Assembly (NCBI GenBank): GCA_030765045.1
Contig: CM060964.1
Span: forward strand, 166,926,115 to 166,990,114
Source of the DNA: Tenodera sinensis
Lineage: Eukaryota; Arthropoda; Insecta; Mantodea; Mantidae
Reading direction: 5' to 3'
Length of the DNA stretch: 64,000 bases
This document shows positions 31,623-42,201 of this stretch, piece after piece; the first letter of the stretch is position 1; each line of letters begins with the position of its first letter. A program made the position numbers and the translations under genes. The notes beneath the pieces are model-generated. The model was not told the DNA's origin. It ran no database searches and saw only the letters and a program-made list of their open reading frames with translations.

Positions 31623-31883
31623 ATGATAAAGGCAATCCAGGTATTGAGAATTCATCTTTTGGAGCTGGAGAAGGTACAAGAGCTGTGTAAAGACTTTTGC
31701 AACCGTTACATCACATGTCTCAAGGGCAAGATGCAGAGTGAGAATCTTCTGCGCTCAGACTATGCCAGCTATGAGAATAATAATAATAATAACAATAACA
31801 GTAGCAATAATAATAGCCATTCTAGCAATAGCAACAGCCCAGCAAGCAACACAAATTACTCAACTTCACCACATAGCCTACAG
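31623..31883 (+). CDS. PKNOX: PKNOX exon 2 of window: MEINOX HR2 and Asn/Ser-rich linker
   Basis: 87 codons, phase 0 at both ends. The acceptor is TTTATTTCCAG ending at 31622, the donor CAG|GTATTT at 31884. Translation MIKAIQVLRIHLLELEK, QELCKDFCNRYITCLKGKM and QSENLLRSD is the full second MEINOX homology region; the ATG at 31623 is an internal Met that follows GVDGL-type exon 1 sequence, not a start codon. After HR2 the protein becomes a low-complexity Asn/Ser run (eight Asn, SSNNNS, then SNTNYSTSPHSLQ), encoded by mixed AAT/AAC triplets, so a coding trinucleotide repeat sits at the end of the MEINOX domain. The HR1-HR2 pair contacts PBC-class partners in known family members. Similarity to vertebrate PKNOX1/2 is very strong over HR2. 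Confidence 0.95.
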
Positions 31884-32051
31884 GTATTTGTGCAGTTTTA
31901 ACAAAGGAGAGGTGGTGCGATGTATTTTGTCATCCTAGCCAATTTTATTTAAAAGCATTCTTTTTGTGTACCTGTGTTTTACCTTCCACCTATTCTATGT
32001 TGAATTCTTGACTTGTGTTAAAGGTCATTTGCATGGGAGAAGAGATTGCAA

Positions 32052-32358
32052 ACCCTAAAAGATATGCTAGTAGTAAAACTGTATTGAAAGTACTGCCCAC
32101 ACCACCTCCCCCATTGCCTAATATGTCTCTCATCCAGCATGTTGTCTGTAGTTTCAATTTTCTTTTAAGTTCTGGGATGCTGAAGGGATATTAGTTAAGG
32201 CAACTCCTAAAAAATATGCTATTAGTAAAACTTGAAAGTAATGCCCACACCACCTCCCACATTGCCTTTGGTGCATCTCATCCAGCATGTTGTATTTGTA
32301 GTTTTAAATTTTCTTTTTTTACTTCTGGAATGTTGAAGGGAGATTAGTTAATGGCACC
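32052..32358 (+). repeat. Diverged tandem duplication of about 155 bp
   Basis: 32052-32207 and 32208-32358 share AGATATGCTAGTAGTAAAAC-like starts, GCCCACACCACCTCCC, CTCATCCAGCATGTTGT and GAAGGGA-ATTAGTTAA. They differ by small indels. Confidence 0.85.
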
Positions 32359-33481
32359 TCCACTGCCACCACAGTACATAGGCCAGGCTGGCTGGTATTA
32401 AAGGGACCTAAAATGTCTAAAATAACAAGCAGCATTACAACAAAAGAACAGTACCTTTGTGTCAAAAGTTCCAGCCTATATATGCTGGGCTTTCAGTAAA
32501 AATATTTTTAATATAGTTTTTGAAAACTTACCAATTAACATTAATATGAAGTATATGCTTGATGGGTTGCAGAGAGTTTCTGTTTATATGGCTTATGGTT
32601 GACAGGCCAATACACACAGCGTCTCTAAGAAGCAAGTCTGTTCCTTTGTTTAGATTTCATTATTTTTATGGTAGAAGATGCTTACTTAAGCATGACACTG
32701 AAAATGGCAGCAAGATGTCCTTGATCTTCTATGAAATTGTGGGATACTGAATTTGCATATGAATCCAAAAAGACTGCTCTGATTGTTCTACAAAGATTTA
32801 GTTTTCATAGTAAAATGTCATGATAAGTCTAGTAAATCATTTTTCTTGTTGCCAATTGGGTTATGGGCATTTTGAATCTTGATCTCACCAGAAGTACCAA
32901 AAGGAGAAATTAAACATTCTAACTCTGAAACAGACCAGTTAAGAAAGCGGATGCTGAAGTTTGAAATACTCTTAGGTCTTCTGCTATTAACATCTTCACA
33001 ATTTTTTGCAGCTGGTAGTATAGTTCCTTGCCAGTATTATGAGATCTTATTCTGTTGGGCTGTTAATTCATAAACTATATATTAAACATGTAATGCTTTT
33101 TCAGAAACAGAAATGTGTTTTACTAATGCACTAGAGGACTTTTCCTGTGACCTCAAAAGATGTCCAAAGTATTTTCGTGGTTTTGAAGCCACATGAGAAT
33201 GATAACTTTCTAAATGTCCTTTAGTTTATTTAGCACTATTAGCTAATTTAACAAAACATTTTCACATACAAGATAATCTGACTTTTGTTTATATACATCT
33301 CTACACCATCTAAAATCATATGTGTTATCACTATATTAAGAAACACAATATGTTGTGGTGAACTCTGAATTTTAACTCACATTATTTGAATAAGCACTGC
33401 TGTCACTGCTTAATTCAGCTTTTGTTTTTCAAATTAAATATTTGTTCATGATAAACTCTAAATAGGGCAACTTGAATAAAA
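32359..33481 (+). other. Intron sequence, nothing recognised
   Basis: AT-rich, only short chance frames on either strand. Confidence 0.5.
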
Positions 33482-33483
33482 TA

Positions 33484-34768
33484 TGAGGGCCACTACGAAA
33501 GTTTTGAGATTTGGAAAAATGAAAGTTGATACAGGATGGGATAGCCCCATCCTTTGTGAGTAAACTGGTATCAGGTAGTGACTCTCCCACTCCAGGAATC
33601 CCAGCAGTGCAAGGATGAACAACCCATGGCATGCAGGTAGCCAATCCCTGCAATGGAGCTTGGAAGGGAGCATTTTCGCTTTTTCCAGGCATGCAATTTC
33701 TTATCATCAGGAACAGAAAAAGGTCACATGGGGCCAGTTTGAGACCATGTATTGGATGAATCATAAACTTGACTTCTGTAAACTCCAGGAACTGAAAGGT
33801 GATGTTGGCCGTGTGTGCGGACATGCATTGTCGTGATGGAGAAGGATCCCTCACAGTCCCATGTGTGGATGCCATTCTTGAAGCTTGACAAAAACTTTTG
33901 GCAAGTAAACTGTGGTGTACCAATTAGCAGTAACTGTGCTTTGATCCTCCAGAGAAATGGTTGCCACAAGGCCACTCTTAGGGAACACTTTCTTGTGGAC
34001 ACTTTCTCTACACTTCGCTTTTGTCAATGGATTGCCTCCAGAAAAGATCCACACTGCTGATTGCCGCTTGGTCTCTGGATCAAACTGATAAATACAAGTT
34101 TCATTATCTGTGACAATGTCAGAAACCTGCCTGGAGCCCCTCCTTTGGATCTTGACAGCATTTTCTCCCACCGTTCAACATGGATGTGTTTTTGTTCTTC
34201 TGTCAAATTGTGAGGTACCCATCGGGATGTGACCCTCCTCACACAAATTAATTCATGGAGGATTTTCAAAATTGCTGGGGAACCAATTTGCAATACTGCC
34301 TCAATTTCTTTAAATGTTATGAGATTATTTTGTGAAGCATTTTTCTCATTGCTGCGATGTTTCCCCAGTCAGTGCCATTGCCGGATATGCGCTTCTCTCC
34401 CCATTTTTCAAAGATGTTCAGCCACATTTAAATTCCTAAAACCAGTGGAAAATGGTGTCATGGGAAAAGAGCATTGTCCCCAAAAGCCTGTGGCAAATAA
34501 ATGTTCAAGACTTTGGCACTGGTTTAACCCATTTTTAAGATCGTAGAAAATTGTTGAGCAAAAATGTTCTCTTCCAAGTTCCATTGCAGGGACTGGATAC
34601 CTGCACGTTGTGGGTTGTTCATCCTTGTGCTGCTGGAATTGCTAGAGTGGGAGAGTCACTACCTGATACCAGTTTACTCATAAAGGATGGGACTATCCCA
34701 TCCTGCATCCAATTTGAGTGGATCAACTTTCATTTTCTCACCTCTCAAAACTTTCGTAGAGACCCTTG
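33484..34768 (-). mobile_element. Mariner-like transposon with about 200-bp inverted terminal repeats
   Basis: Flanked by TA at 33482-33483 and 34769-34770; ends TGAGGGCCACTACGAAAGTT and, inverted, CAAGGGTCTCTACGAAAGTT. The inverted similarity continues for about 200 bp (33484-33690 against 34550-34768), far beyond the 20-40 bp usual in mariners. Minus-strand transposase pieces run from 34293 to 33700: LTEEQKHIHVERWEKML, TDNETCIYQFDPETKRQSAVW, GLVATISLEDQSTV, HHDNACPHT, LKLAPCDLFLF. The usual GDE first catalytic Asp is Asn. Frame breaks lie between the blocks. Confidence 0.88.
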
Positions 34769-34770
34769 TA

Positions 34771-35658
34771 GTTGCAATCGTCCATTTTCACGTATATACG
34801 GAAAGAGTAAACAGATTATGAAGCATTTTTACAAGTGTTATATTTCATTTGAATTATCGTCAGGTAGAAAAATTAAACTGAGCATTGTTGCAGGTGTTAA
34901 TGCTTCATTGGTAAAGTATCAGTATAACTGGTAATGTAAAGTACTAATATAAAGTGCCAATATAATATTTGGTGTATATCAGCAAAGTATCAATATAGAT
35001 CAAAATAAAATGGACCATATACTATGATGCAGCAATGGCTCATTGTGATCACATGGGAGAGAACCAACTGACTGGCCATTTGAAAAGATAAAGACATGGA
35101 GGAGCACTATCCCAATGAAACTCCAGAGGTGATATCCAAGAGATAACAAGATTTCTCGCTGCCTCCCAAGCTCGCTCTTGAAACTTCAGCAGCTCTATAT
35201 TGGCGAGCATGCCCATGACAGTGAATGAGATAGTGAGTTGTTCTTGATGTAACATACAGTGATATTCCACAAGTGAGTTTGTTACTTTGATGGGCAGAGG
35301 CTGCTGCTCGGCGTGCAATACAAGAAAAGTTCAGTGCTGGACGCAACATTGCCTGAAGTGAAAGGAAGAAGAGGATGGTTCATGTGTGAATCATTGTGCT
35401 GCTACATGGGAGGAAAAGTGAAATGACAGTGAAAATTGAACTAAATCATGTTAGTGAAGTGACACTGAGGATTGAAGTAAAGGCCTGTAAGTGAGAGAGT
35501 TCAGTAGATGCTAGTCTCTCTAGTCAGCAACAGTGAAGGTCCCTTGTGCAAATTTACATGTATTTCCAATGAATGGCAAAACAAGCAGACAAAGAGCGCT
35601 CAGTGATTTACATCACTTGTGCTATATGTGGTGTTTATTGAGTGCTCTATTGCTGGCA
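34771..35658 (+). other. Intron sequence, no recognised gene
   Basis: A minus-strand 89-codon frame (35049-35318) shows no motif that I know. Confidence 0.45.
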
Positions 35659-35666
35659 CTATATAC

Positions 35667-36972
35667 CAGAGGCGTAGCTTTGGGGGGTGCTAGTACGCTG
35701 AGGGTTCCCCTTATTTTTCTGCATTTCATTGTTTTACATTTATTTTGTTTTGTAATAGTTTTAACGCAGGGCAATTATTTTATACAATCATTTAGCACTG
35801 ATTTTTTTGCAGATCATACTGTTGAGCAGCTATATTTACCTAAAATAGCAAACACAAAATTTACAAGTCAATCTGTTTGGTTCTAAAACAGCAGTGTACA
35901 CTGAGACAAGTGAGTGTTTCACTGCCTGCATGTGATATGGCTAGGTGGGCCTCCCAGCAAACCCCTCATCATCCTCCTGCCTGCCCCTTTCACCTCCACA
36001 AGCCCCTCACATACCCATCTGTATACGCTAGTGTGGTTCTGACTGTGGAGTATTGTTGAGGTAGTCAATTGTATTTCTTTGTGAATAAAATTGTTGTACA
36101 TAAACTCAAAATGCTTGTGATATTTACATCATAAGAATGAGTGACATACCACACCAGCTAAGATGTTTTCTGTCATTAATTTGTTTTCAAATTTTGGGAA
36201 ATGAGTTTATTTTCATTTTTTTTGCACTATATGGCTTGTCATATATATATCGCTATGTTTGCTCTTTGATAGTTATATATTTTTTATTATATGTATGTAA
36301 TATACATTTTAACTGTATTACAGTTCAGAATGAAAGATGTTGTGTACTTTAGAAACTACAATAACTACAAAACAGTAATGTTACTTCAATTTTATTTCTT
36401 ATTGGCACTATAGTACTCTTAAGAAGTAGTAGTTAAAGGAAACAATGCAAAGCCTAAGTGCAAAGCGTTTAGTTTCCCTACCCTTTTCTACTCCCCAGTC
36501 CAGGGCCATCTCTTCACACTCAGTATGGTCAGGTAAAAAGGGTCAATTGCTAAGAATATTAATCTATCCAGATCATCACTTCACTAATGACAGAATGGTC
36601 AACTTCCAAGAATGTAAACCGTCCTTAATCATCAGCCATTACTTCAGTATTTTTGTAACTGAGAGTTTTACTTTATTCCTTTCTGTAATTTAACAGTACA
36701 CAAGAATGAACTTAAAAGAAAGTGAGAACTAATTTTTATATTCAAAATTGCTGGAATTTCGTGTCTTTTTTGTAAAATAAGCTAATTTTACTTCAATCTG
36801 CACTCATCGCTAAAATTTGCTAAAGCATCATTAATATAACATAACATCACATAATTCAGAAATATAATGGGAAATCACTTTAATATAATGTCTGTCGCCT
36901 TTATTGTTAATGCGGAAAAAGAGTTCCCCTAGTTATAGTGTTCCCATTTTTTTATTTCACACTACGCCACTG
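35667..36972 (+). mobile_element. Non-autonomous hAT element, 1.3 kb
   Basis: Perfect 8-bp duplication CTATATAC at 35659-35666 and 36973-36980. The ends are CAGAGGCGTAGCTTTGGGGG and, inverted, CAGTGGCGTAGTGTG. The interior is AT-rich with no transposase frame. End sequences resemble those of the 13234-13907 element, so they may share a transposase source. Confidence 0.9.
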
Positions 36973-36980
36973 CTATATAC

Positions 36981-38745
36981 CTGAAGGAGCTGAAAGAAGC
37001 TGTCTTTTCTTATGCAAACTTGAACATTGAAGAGATTCATTTGCATCTACCTAAAGGAGAAGTACACACACTAAATTTGTGTGTATTAAGAGGTTACAAT
37101 ACACTTATGAATGTAGATTCAGAAAATAAAATGAAAACCTGAGAGTTTATTGCTTTTGACACCAAAAGAAAGTCAGTTATTAATCCTACCTGGACAAAAT
37201 TTAGAGAATGACATGACAAGAATGCCCTTATGTACACAGGATTTATTCAGTGTTTCTCAAATATACTCATGTACATTCTAAAAAGACCATCACATGCTTA
37301 ATTCTTGTTAGAATTTAAGGAAGTTTCAAGGCTAGTTCCCACACTAGTAAAGCTCATGTAATCTATAAAACAAAGCAGACATGAATGCATTGAATCTTTT
37401 GTAGCTGACAGAGACCATTTGATATGTTTAGAAGACATATTTGATTTCCTTTTGATGTTGATTTTGGAGCTGAATATGAAGATTTTAATACTTCCAAATG
37501 ACTCTATGTGCATAAATAATGCCAGAAATATTAGAACTGACACAAGCAGAATTTGTTTTTGCTATTGCTACTTCTGATTTGCAAATAGAAAATGATCATA
37601 CAATTTTGAATAAAACATTTGCATAGAAACTTAAGGACTCTGCTGTTGTGAAAGAGATTTATATTGGTAGTCTCATTGTTAAACACATGAATGCAAATTT
37701 TAATCATGTAAGCTAATTTAGGATTAATGTGATGCTTTAGAAAACATCAGTTTGACTTCACGGGCCCCAAATTTTACTAGGACAAATCCCTGAATATTTG
37801 TAATGGCTGATAAACTTACTGGCTTCATTACACATGAGAGCATGTACAATGATGTTATAATGTACATGCTACATTAGATTTACCTGACAGTTCTATTAAT
37901 GGTGATATCTGCCAGTATGATTGTGAAGCTCACTGCCACAAAAATGTACTAGTGCAATGCATCTTCTATGTGAAATGCTAAAAAAGGTAATAATGATGGG
38001 GATGAGGATGGAAATGAGATGGGGTTGAGGATGGTTATAGCTACAGAAACAAACCTATGTAAGAGTGCATTTATGTAGAAATGATTTGCGTTATTTATAT
38101 AGATATGATTGTGTATGAAGCTCCCTGCTATAAAAAGTATAATTGCAATGCATCTTCTATGTAAAATAATTTCAATTTTTCCCTTTTTCTTGTCAATAGT
38201 GCTAACAGTATTAATGCTCACTGTAAATTAATTTTAAGATCAAGGTAGTTTATTGCTATAATTTAGAATCAAATCGTCATACAGCTCACCCACAAGGAAA
38301 TATTGTCCTAACATTAATAAGTAAAAAGAAGAGATATGAAATAGCTTTATGTTAACAGGCAAAGGAGATAATTGCTCACTTGACTAGACTTCACTTCTGA
38401 TATCAGGCTGCAAGTGGACTGACAACAAAACACGTACTCATGCAGGCATGTGTATGCACGTGCACACGTTGTGTGTGCATATGTGTGAAACCAAGAGTCT
38501 GATAAATACCAAACTTGGCATTTAAGGTCTGTGTCTTTCAAAATTGCGACATAAATATTTTCAAGAAAATTGCCCACCTCTATCTACCCTGTACATGGAA
38601 GATTTTTGATGTTCTTAAAAATGACTCTTCATGATTTTGATTAAAATACCATATATTGAAAATATTTACATGGCAAATAAAATGTATCCCTCAAATTTTC
38701 TGGATATAGCTTGTGAAGTCCTTTTCATTCAGAAAGAAATCTATA
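36981..38745 (+). repeat. Intron with a diverged about 190-bp tandem duplication
   Basis: 37910-37990 and 38100-38170 share TGATTGTG, GAAGCTC-CTGC and GCAATGCATCTTCTATGT at about 190-bp spacing. A CA/TG-rich run at 38440-38485 follows. No gene is recognised. Confidence 0.6.
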
Positions 38746-39638
38746 CAGTGCATTTGTAGATCGGTCAGACTGCTTCATAGTAGCACTGAACCATACAAGG
38801 ACCGGCGTGCCCTCCACCGAAGTTACACATAAATAACCAGCAAGTCATGACTACTGAACACTAACTACTGTACTAACTTACATTAGGCTTATTTGCATCT
38901 CAACAGGTATTGAAATTGATGGCCTTCAACACAAACACATTCCCTGTATCTCCGAAAACAATTCTGGTTTATCGAAAATCCCCATATCATTTATGAAGTT
39001 CTTCACCACGCTGTAAAAGTTGGGCTTTGGTGCACAGCGAATCACGTAGAATTATCAGTACCATATTTTACAACACAACAGTTGATTCACACATTTATGT
39101 AAATTCTATTTTAAATATTTTTTTTCTGCAACTAACAACAAATGAAAGATTATATGGCTGGTTTCAGCAGGATTCAGCTATAGCACACACTGCTGCAAAT
39201 TCTATGCATGAAAACTGGGAAGTATGTATGGTGACAGAATAATTAGTTGGGGATTGTGGCCACCTTATTCCCCTGACCTATCTCCATGCAATTTTTATTT
39301 ATGGGGAACATTAAAGAATAAAGTGTAACCATAAAATTCATGCACATTATTACAATTGAAGGACAAAATCATGAGAGAAATACAGGCAATCAGTCAACCT
39401 GGACTTTTGTGAGTAAACCAGAATTATTTTTGGAGATATAGGGTATGTGTTTACGTTGAAGATCTCAATTTCAATATCTATTGTGATGTGGGTAAGCCTA
39501 ATGTAAGTTAGTACAGCAGTTCTTGTTCCATACTCATTACTTGTTGTTTGTTTACATGTGACTCTGGCAGAGGAAACTCCGGTCCTTGCCCAGCGCGGTG
39601 TCGCCATGGGGCAGTCTGGCTGAGCTATGAACACACTC
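38746..39638 (+). mobile_element. Short mariner-like element with about 245-bp inverted terminal repeats, copy 1
   Basis: TA flanks at 38744-38745 and 39639-39640. Left CAGTGCATTTGTAGATCGG and right (inverted) GAGTGTGTTCATAGCTCAGC lead into inverted similarity of about 245 bp each side (both contain CTAACTTACATTAGGCTTA and TATCTCC-AAAA-AATTCTGG). The 400-bp core encodes WFQQDSAIAHTAANSMHENW and then WPPYSPDLSPCNFYLWGTL, the second and third catalytic blocks of a mariner-type transposase. The third Asp (normally PCDF) is Asn. The N-terminal half is missing. Confidence 0.87.
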
Positions 39639-39724
39639 TATAATTTTTGCATAAATAAATAAATAATTGGTAAATGCAAGTGATGGAAAACACCATACTA
39701 CACAAATCATATGGATCACTTTAA

Positions 39725-39776
39725 TTTTGTTTTGTTTTGACGTCTTCCAACGTAATGTCATATTGGATTGTAGGAT
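39725..39776 (-). mobile_element. SINE family 2 3'-end fragment
   Basis: TTTTGACGTCTTCCAACGTAA and TGTCATATTGGAT match the 3' end of the family 2 SINE (inverted). Only about 50 bp remains. Confidence 0.5.
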
Positions 39777-40703
39777 CACTTCAAAACACCATATTTATTT
39801 CAAATAGATTTTTGTTTGTGAAATCAGCCATTTTTTAAATATCTGTTATTAATGGTTTGGCATGTTCAAAACTCAATCATTTTTTAAATGTTCTCTCAAT
39901 TTTCTGTTGTTCCTCACAATGTTATGAAAAGAATATGGCTTTTTAAGGCCAGGTATATCTTTCCTTTCTAAAACATTTCACTATCGCTTTTCCCTATGTA
40001 TCTATAATGAAATTTGTAGTGTAGCTATTTCTGGATAGGTTTATCTGAATTAAACTCTAGTAGATATTAAAATAAAATTTCATAAGAATAATTTCTATAC
40101 CCACTAATAGGTGTTAGAGGGTAGAGAAAGTCATTTGAATGTAACACATCAGATTTTTTGATTTGAGAAATTTATCTCTCATTACTATGCAAAGAGAATA
40201 GAATTTCAAGAACCATTACATAATGACCACATTGTTCCTAAAAGATTTCACTGTCGCTTTAGCTTACTGCATTCCCCTAACCTAATTTTACCCACAAGAA
40301 AATATATAATAAAATAATTTCTGCAAATGCTTGTGTCAATTAACATAAAGCAGATAAAGCCTTTTTTAATAGTTTGTTGAAGAATGGGTAGAGAAAGTCA
40401 TGTGAATGTAACACACAAGAGGTCATTTTTTATACTTTAAGAACTTTAGAAAAACCTGTGTATTCTAAAGTTCAGTATATAAACCATCTAAATAGCTTAA
40501 ATTAGTCAAGATAACATAAAACATCTCAATGAAAATAAGAAAATACAATTAGATGCTAATGGATGGAACAGATGTGTTGCTCATTTAGACAGCAAAATAT
40601 ATTGCTTAACTGAAATATAATTCTTTTTTGTAAAATCTGTAGAATCTACAGCAGTATTTCTAACATGTAATAAACATTAATGAAGTTTAGATAAACTTGA
40701 GAT
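39777..40703 (+). repeat. Intron with a diverged tandem duplication of about 270 bp
   Basis: CACTATCGCTTTTCCCTATG (39981) and CACTGTCGCTTTAGCTTACT (40249) start two related blocks, each ending in GGGTAGAGAAAGTCAT-TGAATGTAACAC (40120-40150 and 40385-40415). Part of it occurs inverted at 28281-28318. Confidence 0.65.
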
Positions 40704-40704
40704 A

Positions 40705-42199
40705 TGCATGGTGTGTTCAAGAAGAAACCAAACTTTTGTAAACCCTTATTGCATATTGTTCAAGACTGTTCCCCTCAAAATAGTCCCCTCTACTGGCAAA
40801 ACATCATTTCCATCATTTCTTCCATTTTTGGAAAGCCTTCTAGAACACATTTTCTGGGATGGGCTACAAATCTTGTCAACATCTTTTCAACGTCATTTTA
40901 AGTTTGGGAAACAGACTAGGTCCAGAGGTGGTTGGGGCACAACAGGAGTGTGATGCTTTCCTAGGTAGCTGTGAACAAGGATCATTGCGTGAGCCAGTAC
41001 ATTGTCATAATGTGACATCCAAGTCTGGTTTTCCCACAATTCAGGCCTCTTCCTGTGCACAGCATCCCTCATCCGCACTAAGATTTCTCGGTAGACTTTG
41101 TCGGTCTGGGTGACTTAGTGGGTCAGATGCTGGTCTACTGATCCCAAGGCCGTGAGTTCAAATCCAGCTCATACCAATGGTTTTTTAGTGTGCTTAAAAA
41201 CGACAGTTTCATGTCAGTAGATTTACTGGCATGTAAAGAACTCCTGCAGGATGAAATTCCAGCACAACGGTGAAAATGATGTGATCCTGGCAATTGACAG
41301 TGTCAAACAACAAAATAAAAATTTGGTAGACTTCCTTAATTACAATCTGACCTCTTAGAACAAATTCCTGATGAACAATGCCTTTGTAGTCAAAAAGCAC
41401 AATTAACATCACCTTGATCTTTGATGACTCATGCGTCCCTTTTTCGGATGAGGGGAACCTTTATCCACTCACTGCAACTGCAGCTTTGTTTCAGTATCAT
41501 AGCCATAAATTCACACCTCATCGCCTGACATGATGTCCTTTAGGCAGTTTTCATTGTCATTGTCAGTGTCAAGCAGTTTCTAGCTGATTTTTACAGGTCT
41601 GTTTCTGATATTTAGTCAACAAATATGTCATGAATTTTGCACCAACATACCGCATCTCAAGTTTGTCACTCAAAACTTGATAGCGTGATCCTACGCTGAT
41701 GCCCACTTCATCAGCAACTTCTCAAATAGTTAAATGACGATTTCTGTGAATCACAGCTTGAACTCTCTCGACATGGTCTACACTTGTTGATGTGGAAGGT
41801 TGTCCAGGCTTGGGATCATCACAGACCAACATTCTGTCATGTTCAAAATCCTTAAACCACTCATAGCACTGTGTGCAACTTATACAGTCCTCCCCGTTTG
41901 CTTGACTAAGTGATTGCAGTGTCTCTGTGAAAGCTTTGCCAAGTTTGTAGCAAAATTTCACACACATTTGTTCTTCTTCCAGCTCTTTCATTGTTACTTT
42001 GTCACTAATCTGATGAGCAGCTTGTGCATATGCTCACTTCAGCGGCTGTAGCTCACTTACTAATTGTCAGTGTGAAACACAGCAAACAGAAGTTTGCTGT
42101 CTAAATGTACCATTCCATATGCTCAGTAGCCACAGTGCATTCCCTCTCTCAGTTGGGATGTTATTTCAAAAGTTCATTTCCTTTTTGAACATACCTTGG
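40705..42199 (-). mobile_element. Classical mariner transposon, split by a SINE
   Basis: TA flanks at 40703-40704 and 42200-42201; ends TGCATGGTGTGTTCAAGAAG and, inverted, CCAAGGTATGTTCAAAAAGG. Removing the SINE and its duplicated site leaves about 1.26 kb, normal for mariner. On the minus strand 41991-41722 encodes the N-terminal helix-turn-helix region: QMCVKFCYKLGKAFTETLQ, SCTQCYEWFKDFEHDRM, GQPSTSTSVDHVERVQ and IHRNRHLTI. The rest is broken by stops and the SINE. Confidence 0.88.
41099..41324 (+). mobile_element. tRNA-derived SINE, family 1, inside the mariner
   Basis: Perfect 9-bp duplication GGTAGACTT at 41090-41098 and 41325-41333. Same head and body as the 30916 copy, with B box AGTTCAAATCC near 41156 and a short AT tail. 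It inserted after the mariner. Confidence 0.9.
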
Positions 42200-42201
42200 T
42201 A

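Noticed and set aside
3290..31883. homothorax/Meis identity
   Set aside because: Linker and HR2 residues (QATQ, DFCNRYITCLKGKMQSENLL) fit PREP, while Meis has a longer linker and FCHRYI-type residues.
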